Shown piece by piece: positions 14,947 through 18,285 of a DNA stretch of 18,285 bases (position 1 is its first letter; each line of letters begins with the position of its first letter). The stretch is taken from assembly GCA_012518475.1 (NCBI GenBank), contig JAAYSB010000105.1:1-18285 (forward strand), read 5' to 3'. A model generated the notes under the pieces. It saw only the letters and a program-made list of their open reading frames with translations, did not search any database and was not told the DNA's origin. The translations under genes were made by a program, and so were the position numbers. Origin of the DNA: Intrasporangiaceae bacterium. Lineage in GTDB: Bacteria; Actinomycetota; Actinomycetes; Actinomycetales; Dermatophilaceae.

Positions 14947-16749
14947 ATGGACAGTCGAACACAGGGTGGGGGCCGCCACGCGAGCGCACGGGTGTCGCGC
15001 TTCGACGGGCCGACCGTTGCCATCCTCGTCGTGCTCATCGCTGTCCTCGTGGCTGGCACCGCCGGTGCGACCTCGCTCCTCAACCGTGGCAACGGCTCGG
15101 GCATCTCCGCCGGAGACGGTGCCGGAGCGGACTCGCCGACAGACACAACGACCGACTCGGCACCGGACTCGACAACCGCCGACGGAGCCGGTCCGACCGA
15201 GGCGTGCGAGCAGACCATAGAGGTCACGGTGGCTGCCGCCCCGGAGGTCGCTCCGGCCGTTCAGACTGCGGCGGATCTCGTCGACCCGGCCAGCTGCGCG
15301 ACCTACGCCGTCACCGCCCAGCCCCCCACCGAGGTCGCTGCGGCGATCGAGGGAGGCGAGGCGCCGGATGTGTGGATCCCGGACGCCGAGGACTGGACGA
15401 GCCGCATCACCGAGTACCGCGCCGACTCGGCGCCGTTCACCCTGGCTGAGTTCGTCGTGCCGGAGTCTCCTGCTCCCGAGATGACCGCCGAGGGCTGGAC
15501 CTCTCTCGGATCGGTGGCCCGCACCCCCATCGTCCTCGCGGTCGACGCGGAGAGCGACCTGCCCGCGACGACGACCTGGCGCGAGATGTTCACCACGTCG
15601 CCGAGACTGGGCCTGGCCCAGCCGAGCACGGACTCAGAGAGCCGGCTCGCGTACCTCGTCGCGCGGGGCGCCACCGAGGCCGAGGGCGACGACTACCTCC
15701 TCCTCGGGCAGCGGGTCATCTTCGTCTCCCGGTTCGCGGCAGATACGACGATGGACCTCCTCGAGAGCGCGACGGGCGGACCGGAGCACAACCCCTTCCC
15801 GGTCGCCGAGCAGCGCCTCGCGGCCTTCAGCGCCGAGAACGACGACACCCCGCTCGCGCCACTCGTCCTCGCCGGCGGGTCCCCGGAGCTGAGCTATCCG
15901 TTGTATGCGCGTTCCGATGCCTCCCCGGAGACGGCGGCAGCCGCCCAGCAGCTGTGGACCGCCGTCGGATCGGACGAGGTGCGAACTGCGCTCTCCGAGG
16001 CCGGCTTCCGCGCAGCCGACGGGACGGGGCCGACGATCAGCGGGGTCGCCGCCGCGCCCTACGAAGCGGCCCTCCTACCCGACACCGCGCGCGCCATCGA
16101 GGCGACCCACCTGTGGGAGACCCTCCGCCTCGACATGAAGATGATCGCCGCGATCGATGTGTCCGGGTCCATGGTGTGGGCCGCCGGGGACACCACCCGG
16201 CTCGACCTGCTCCAGCGGGCGACGGTCAACGCACTCGAGGTGCTCCCGGACGGTTCCCAGATCGGGGCCTGGGTCTTTGCGACGCACATCGGGGCGGACG
16301 GCGTGGACTGGCGGCCGATCGTGCCGACCCGCGCACTCAGCGACGACGTCGACGGCATCACCCAGCGACAGGTCCTCATGAACGAGGTCGCGGCCCTCGA
16401 CGAGCAGATCACCGGCGACACCGGTCTCTATGACACCGCTCTCGCTGCCTTCCGCGAGGTCCAGACCGGCTACGACCCCCGCTACATCAACTCGGTCGTC
16501 CTCATCACCGACGGCGAGAACGACGACCCGACCGGTGGCCTGTCGCTCGACCAGCTCCTCGCCGCGATGGAGGCCGAGCACGATCCCGAGAGACCGGTGC
16601 GCATCGTCACCATCGGCATCGGCCCGGACACCGACCCGGCCGCCCTCAAGGCGATCTCGGAGGCGACCGGCGGCACGAGCTACGTCGCCGTCGAGCCTGA
16701 CGACATCGAGACCGTGTTCTTCCGCGCCCTTCTCGCCCGCGCCGCCTGA
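14947..16749 (+). CDS. Membrane-anchored substrate-binding-like and VWA domain protein
   Basis: The protein has 600 residues. A short basic N-terminus is followed by one transmembrane helix (about 23-45), so the rest is probably extracellular. A Gly/Asp/Ser/Thr-rich spacer runs to about residue 84. The region from about 88 to 395 resembles a bacterial solute-binding protein (EVTVAAAPEVAPAV, APDVWIPDAEDW, ARTPIVLAVD), with C87 and C117 possibly bonded. A von Willebrand A domain fills about 398-600, with an intact metal-ion site: DVSGS (D404, S406, S408), T492 in GDTGLYDT and D522 in ITDGEND. VWA domains bind protein or other ligands through the metal. Combined binding-protein/VWA proteins are known in Actinobacteria, but the ligand and role are unclear. 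The ATG at 14947 has a weak ribosome site; the next candidate starts lie inside the anchor. Confidence 0.88.
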   Translation: MDSRTQGGGRHASARVSRFDGPTVAILVVLIAVLVAGTAGATSLLNRGNGSGISAGDGAGADSPTDTTTDSAPDSTTADGAGPTEACEQTIEVTVAAAPEVAPAVQTAADLVDPASCATYAVTAQPPTEVAAAIEGGEAPDVWIPDAEDWTSRITEYRADSAPFTLAEFVVPESPAPEMTAEGWTSLGSVARTPIVLAVDAESDLPATTTWREMFTTSPRLGLAQPSTDSESRLAYLVARGATEAEGDDYLLLGQRVIFVSRFAADTTMDLLESATGGPEHNPFPVAEQRLAAFSAENDDTPLAPLVLAGGSPELSYPLYARSDASPETAAAAQQLWTAVGSDEVRTALSEAGFRAADGTGPTISGVAAAPYEAALLPDTARAIEATHLWETLRLDMKMIAAIDVSGSMVWAAGDTTRLDLLQRATVNALEVLPDGSQIGAWVFATHIGADGVDWRPIVPTRALSDDVDGITQRQVLMNEVAALDEQITGDTGLYDTALAAFREVQTGYDPRYINSVVLITDGENDDPTGGLSLDQLLAAMEAEHDPERPVRIVTIGIGPDTDPAALKAISEATGGTSYVAVEPDDIETVFFRALLARAA

Positions 16750-16768
16750 CTGTTCCGCCTGACTGTTC
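16743..16768 (+). repeat. Perfect 13-bp tandem duplication across the VWA stop codon
   Basis: CGCCTGACTGTTC occurs at 16743-16755 and again immediately at 16756-16768. The first copy contains the TGA stop of the VWA gene (16747-16749). A small dyad, CTGTC (16768-16772) and GACAG (16777-16781), follows and may act as a weak terminator. The rest of the 97-nt gap to galE holds only the galE -10 box. Confidence 0.8.
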
Positions 16769-16834
16769 TGTCACCGGACAGCCGATGCTCTAGTGACCGG
16801 GCGGCTGACCGGCTCCGCACCGCTGAGCACCGCA

Positions 16835-16840
16835 TAGAGT
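16835..16840 (+). promoter_or_regulatory. -10 box for a likely leaderless galE transcript
   Basis: TAGAGT is followed by 6 nt and the galE ATG at 16847, and no Shine-Dalgarno is present, so the transcript should begin at or near the start codon. No good -35 is seen at the normal distance; CTGACC at 16805-16810 is too far away. The arrangement parallels the one before paaN. Confidence 0.45.
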
Positions 16841-16846
16841 CCTGGT

Positions 16847-17878
16847 ATGCGTGTTCTTGTCTCCGGTGGCGCCGGCTTCATCGGATCCCACACTGTCGTC
16901 CAGCTCGTGGCGGCCGGTCACGATGTCGTCGTCGTCGACTCCTTCGCCAACGCCAAGCCGTCGGTCGCCGGGCGGATCGAGGCCCTCACCGGCCAGCCGC
17001 TCGAGCTGCACGCCTTCGACCTCACCGACCACGACAAGACCGAGCACCTCTTCGCCGAGGACAGCATCGACGCGGTCATCCACTTCGCCGGCTACAAGGC
17101 CGTCGGCGAGAGCGTCGAGAGGCCGCTGGACTACTACGAGAACAACATCGGCTCGACGATCTCGCTGCTGCGCGCGATGGAACGGCACGGTGTCGGCAAG
17201 CTCGTGTTCTCGTCGTCGGCCACCGTCTACGGCGCCGACCCGCCGGTCCCGATGCGGGAGGACCTGCCGACCTCGGCGACCAACCCGTACGGCTGGACGA
17301 AGGTGATGCAGGAGCAGATCTTCCGCGATGTCGCCACAGCGAGCAACGCGGCCGGGAGGAGTATGCGGATCGCGCTGCTCCGGTACTTCAACCCTGTCGG
17401 AGCCCACCCGAGCGGGACGATGGGCGAGGACCCCGCGGACGTGCCGAACAACCTCATGCCCTACATCGCCCAGGTCGCCGTCGGTCGACGGGAGCGCCTC
17501 GGGGTGTTCGGTGACGACTACCCGACCCCGGACGGCACGGGGGTGCGCGACTACATCCACGTCGAGGACCTCGCCGCCGGACACATCGCAGCCCTGGGCC
17601 GCCTCGAGCAGGTCGAGCAGCCGGTGTCGGTGTGGAACCTCGGCACCGGTGAGGGGACGTCGGTGCTCGAGCTGCTCCACGCCTTCGAGCGGGCCTGCGG
17701 GCGGGAGCTGGCCTACGAGATCCTCCCTCGTCGCCCCGGTGACATCGCCGCGTCGTATGCCGACCCCTCACGGGCTCACGCCGAGCTGGGCTGGCGCGCC
17801 GAGAAGTCCGTCGACGACATGTGTGCCGACACCTGGCGCTGGCAGTCGCAGAACCCGGAGGGGTACCCGAGCGGATGA
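16847..17878 (+). CDS. galE: UDP-glucose 4-epimerase
   Basis: This 343-residue cytoplasmic extended short-chain dehydrogenase interconverts UDP-glucose and UDP-galactose, serving galactose use and supply of galactosyl units for the cell surface. The NAD-binding GGAGFIGSH is at 7-15 (G7, G10, G13). The catalytic residues are S124 in FSSSATVYG and the Y148-K152 pair in NPYGWTK. Other GalE hallmarks are HFAGYKAVGESV (79-90), YYENNIGST (96-104), LRYFNPVGAHPSG and the late RPGDIAASYADPS. The length is normal. The ATG at 16847 is chosen because the first strand begins right there; it has no ribosome site and looks leaderless. It stands after the VWA gene (97-nt gap) and before cydA, with no other Leloir gene in view. 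A related UDP-sugar epimerase specificity is possible, but the sequence is close to true GalE. Confidence 0.95.
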   Translation: MRVLVSGGAGFIGSHTVVQLVAAGHDVVVVDSFANAKPSVAGRIEALTGQPLELHAFDLTDHDKTEHLFAEDSIDAVIHFAGYKAVGESVERPLDYYENNIGSTISLLRAMERHGVGKLVFSSSATVYGADPPVPMREDLPTSATNPYGWTKVMQEQIFRDVATASNAAGRSMRIALLRYFNPVGAHPSGTMGEDPADVPNNLMPYIAQVAVGRRERLGVFGDDYPTPDGTGVRDYIHVEDLAAGHIAALGRLEQVEQPVSVWNLGTGEGTSVLELLHAFERACGRELAYEILPRRPGDIAASYADPSRAHAELGWRAEKSVDDMCADTWRWQSQNPEGYPSG

Positions 17879-17994
17879 GGTTCCGTTGGGAGGAGCGGTA
17901 TGTGTGGGCCAGCGTGTCTGGCTGCACGGAGCCGGCGAGCACCGCATACCCATCGGCTGTGAGCAACCAGACAGCCCGGGCGAGGTGACCCGGG

Positions 17995-18023
17995 TCGACC
18001 CGCCGCAGAGGACTCGATAGATT
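17995..18023 (+). promoter_or_regulatory. Candidate cydA promoter
   Basis: TCGACC (17995-18000, four matches to TTGACA) and TAGATT (18018-18023, four matches to TATAAT) are exactly 17 nt apart. The predicted transcription start near 18030 falls inside the dyad at 18021-18043, giving a leader of about 43 nt. A second -10-like TAAATT at 18039-18044 lacks a partner -35. Confidence 0.5.
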
Positions 18024-18043
18024 TACTACGTCATGTAGTAAAT
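18021..18043. promoter_or_regulatory. Operator-like perfect dyad over the cydA transcription start
   Basis: ATTTACTAC (18021-18029) and its exact complement GTAGTAAAT (18035-18043) flank the 5-nt spacer GTCAT. It is strikingly AT-rich against the surrounding DNA. It overlaps the predicted -10 and start site, the classic position for a repressor. The TACTAC/GTAGTA half-sites recall the TACA/TGTA-type dyads bound by BlaI/MecI/CopY-family repressors, but that assignment is a guess. It is unlikely to be a galE terminator, being AT-rich and 142 nt past the galE stop. Confidence 0.7.
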
Positions 18044-18055
18044 TGTTGCGTTTTC

Positions 18056-18061
18056 AAGGAG
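18056..18061 (+). promoter_or_regulatory. Ribosome binding site of cydA
   Basis: AAGGAG lies 11 nt before the ATG at 18073. It supports that start codon, and with it the reading of the frame that runs off the window. Confidence 0.7.
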
Positions 18062-18072
18062 TCCCCGGGGCT

Positions 18073-18285
18073 ATGAGCAACGTCGACCTGGCACGGTGGC
18101 AGTTCGCGATCACCACCGTCTACCACTTCCTCTTCGTTCCGATCACCATCGGCCTGTCGGCGATCGTCGCGTACTACCACACGCGGTATGTGCGCCATAA
18201 GCGCCCGGACGACATGCGGCTGACGAAGTTCTTCGGGAAGCTCTTCCTCATCAACTTCGCGATGGGCATCGTCACGGGCATCGTC
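18073..18285 (+). CDS. cydA: Cytochrome bd ubiquinol oxidase subunit I, N-terminal part
   Basis: The first 71 codons are present and the frame is still open at the window edge. The translation begins MSNVDLARWQFAITTVYHFL, which is the CydA N-terminus. H18 in VYHFLFVPITIGLS corresponds to His19 of the E. coli protein, a ligand of haem b595. The first transmembrane helix spans about 13-35, a basic loop (HTRYVRHKRPDD) follows, and the second helix begins near 52 (KLFLINFAMGIVTGIV). Cytochrome bd is a high-affinity, copper-independent quinol oxidase of the plasma membrane, used under low oxygen or when the haem-copper oxidase is impaired; cydB probably follows. The AT-rich dyad over the promoter suggests tight transcriptional control. 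The identification is firm despite the truncation. Confidence 0.95.
   Translation, partial: MSNVDLARWQFAITTVYHFLFVPITIGLSAIVAYYHTRYVRHKRPDDMRLTKFFGKLFLINFAMGIVTGIV

Larger units (their letters stand above)
17879..18072 (+). promoter_or_regulatory. Intergenic region between galE and cydA
   Basis: This 194-nt gap contains a dyad, GGCTGT (17955-17960) and ACAGCC (17971-17976), with a 10-nt loop, and two CCCGGG blocks (17975-17980 and 17989-17994) that could pair. One of these may end the galE transcript, though none has a T run. The cydA promoter, operator and ribosome site listed separately occupy 17995-18061. A 12-bp string, GAGCACCGCATA, occurs here at 17937-17948 and also just before galE at 16825-16836. 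I see no small gene. Confidence 0.5.

Noticed and set aside
15000..17900. Secretion or capsule island formed by the VWA protein and galE
   Set aside because: There are no glycosyltransferases, flippases or polymerases, and the neighbours are unrelated housekeeping genes.
17975..17994. CCCGGG pair as an operator for cydA
   Set aside because: CCCGGG is self-complementary and frequent in DNA this GC-rich, and it lies upstream of the -35. The dyad at 18021-18043 is far more specific.
1..18285. tRNA, rRNA, CRISPR array, insertion sequence or defence system
   Set aside because: I found no cloverleaf, no regularly spaced repeats, no transposase, and no nuclease, helicase or toxin-antitoxin proteins on either strand.

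Overview
This is a gene-dense, very GC-rich window (I estimate about 70% GC). Codon choice, the single-polypeptide CopD/CtaG protein, the branched-chain 2-oxoacid dehydrogenase cluster and the actinobacterial-type Pat aminotransferase all point to the chromosome of a high-GC Actinomycetota. A member of Micrococcales, such as the Intrasporangiaceae/Dermatophilaceae, is plausible but not proven. I see no rRNA, tRNA, CRISPR, insertion sequence or prophage; the content looks like ordinary core genome.

Layout. (1) 1-108 is the tail of a rightward gene, closed by a strong hairpin shared with the convergent leftward gene. (2) 170-4713 is leftward: MFS transporter, CopD/CtaG copper and cytochrome-oxidase assembly protein, nitrilase-superfamily amidohydrolase, and a small DUF6458 membrane protein. 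(3) 4803-6002 is a rightward DUF1015 gene, divergent from the MFS gene. (4) 6052-12694 is leftward: pat (aromatic aminotransferase), then after a 265-nt regulatory gap bkdA-bkdB-bkdC (E1alpha, E1beta, E2), then a Rossmann-like protein of unknown function that looks co-transcribed. (5) 12745-13125 is a rightward small holin-family membrane protein. (6) 13135-14844 is a leftward PaaN-type aldehyde dehydrogenase. (7) 14947-18285 is rightward: a membrane-anchored binding-protein/VWA fusion, galE, and the first 71 codons of cydA, which runs off the window.

How it fits together. Pat could make aromatic 2-oxoacids by transamination, and the Bkd complex decarboxylates 2-oxoacids to acyl-CoA. No E3 dihydrolipoamide dehydrogenase is present, so it must come from elsewhere. 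PaaN stands alone, with no other phenylacetate genes around it. Copper/haem-oxidase assembly (CopD/CtaG) and the copper-free bd oxidase (cydA) are both present but far apart.

The most interesting non-coding signals are: a perfect 9-bp-arm dyad over the predicted cydA start site; a 34-bp two-tier palindrome between pat and the bkd genes; and the octamer GGTATGCG, found 12 times where base composition predicts fewer than one, including two places where it forms long inverted repeats. Several starts (paaN, galE) look leaderless.
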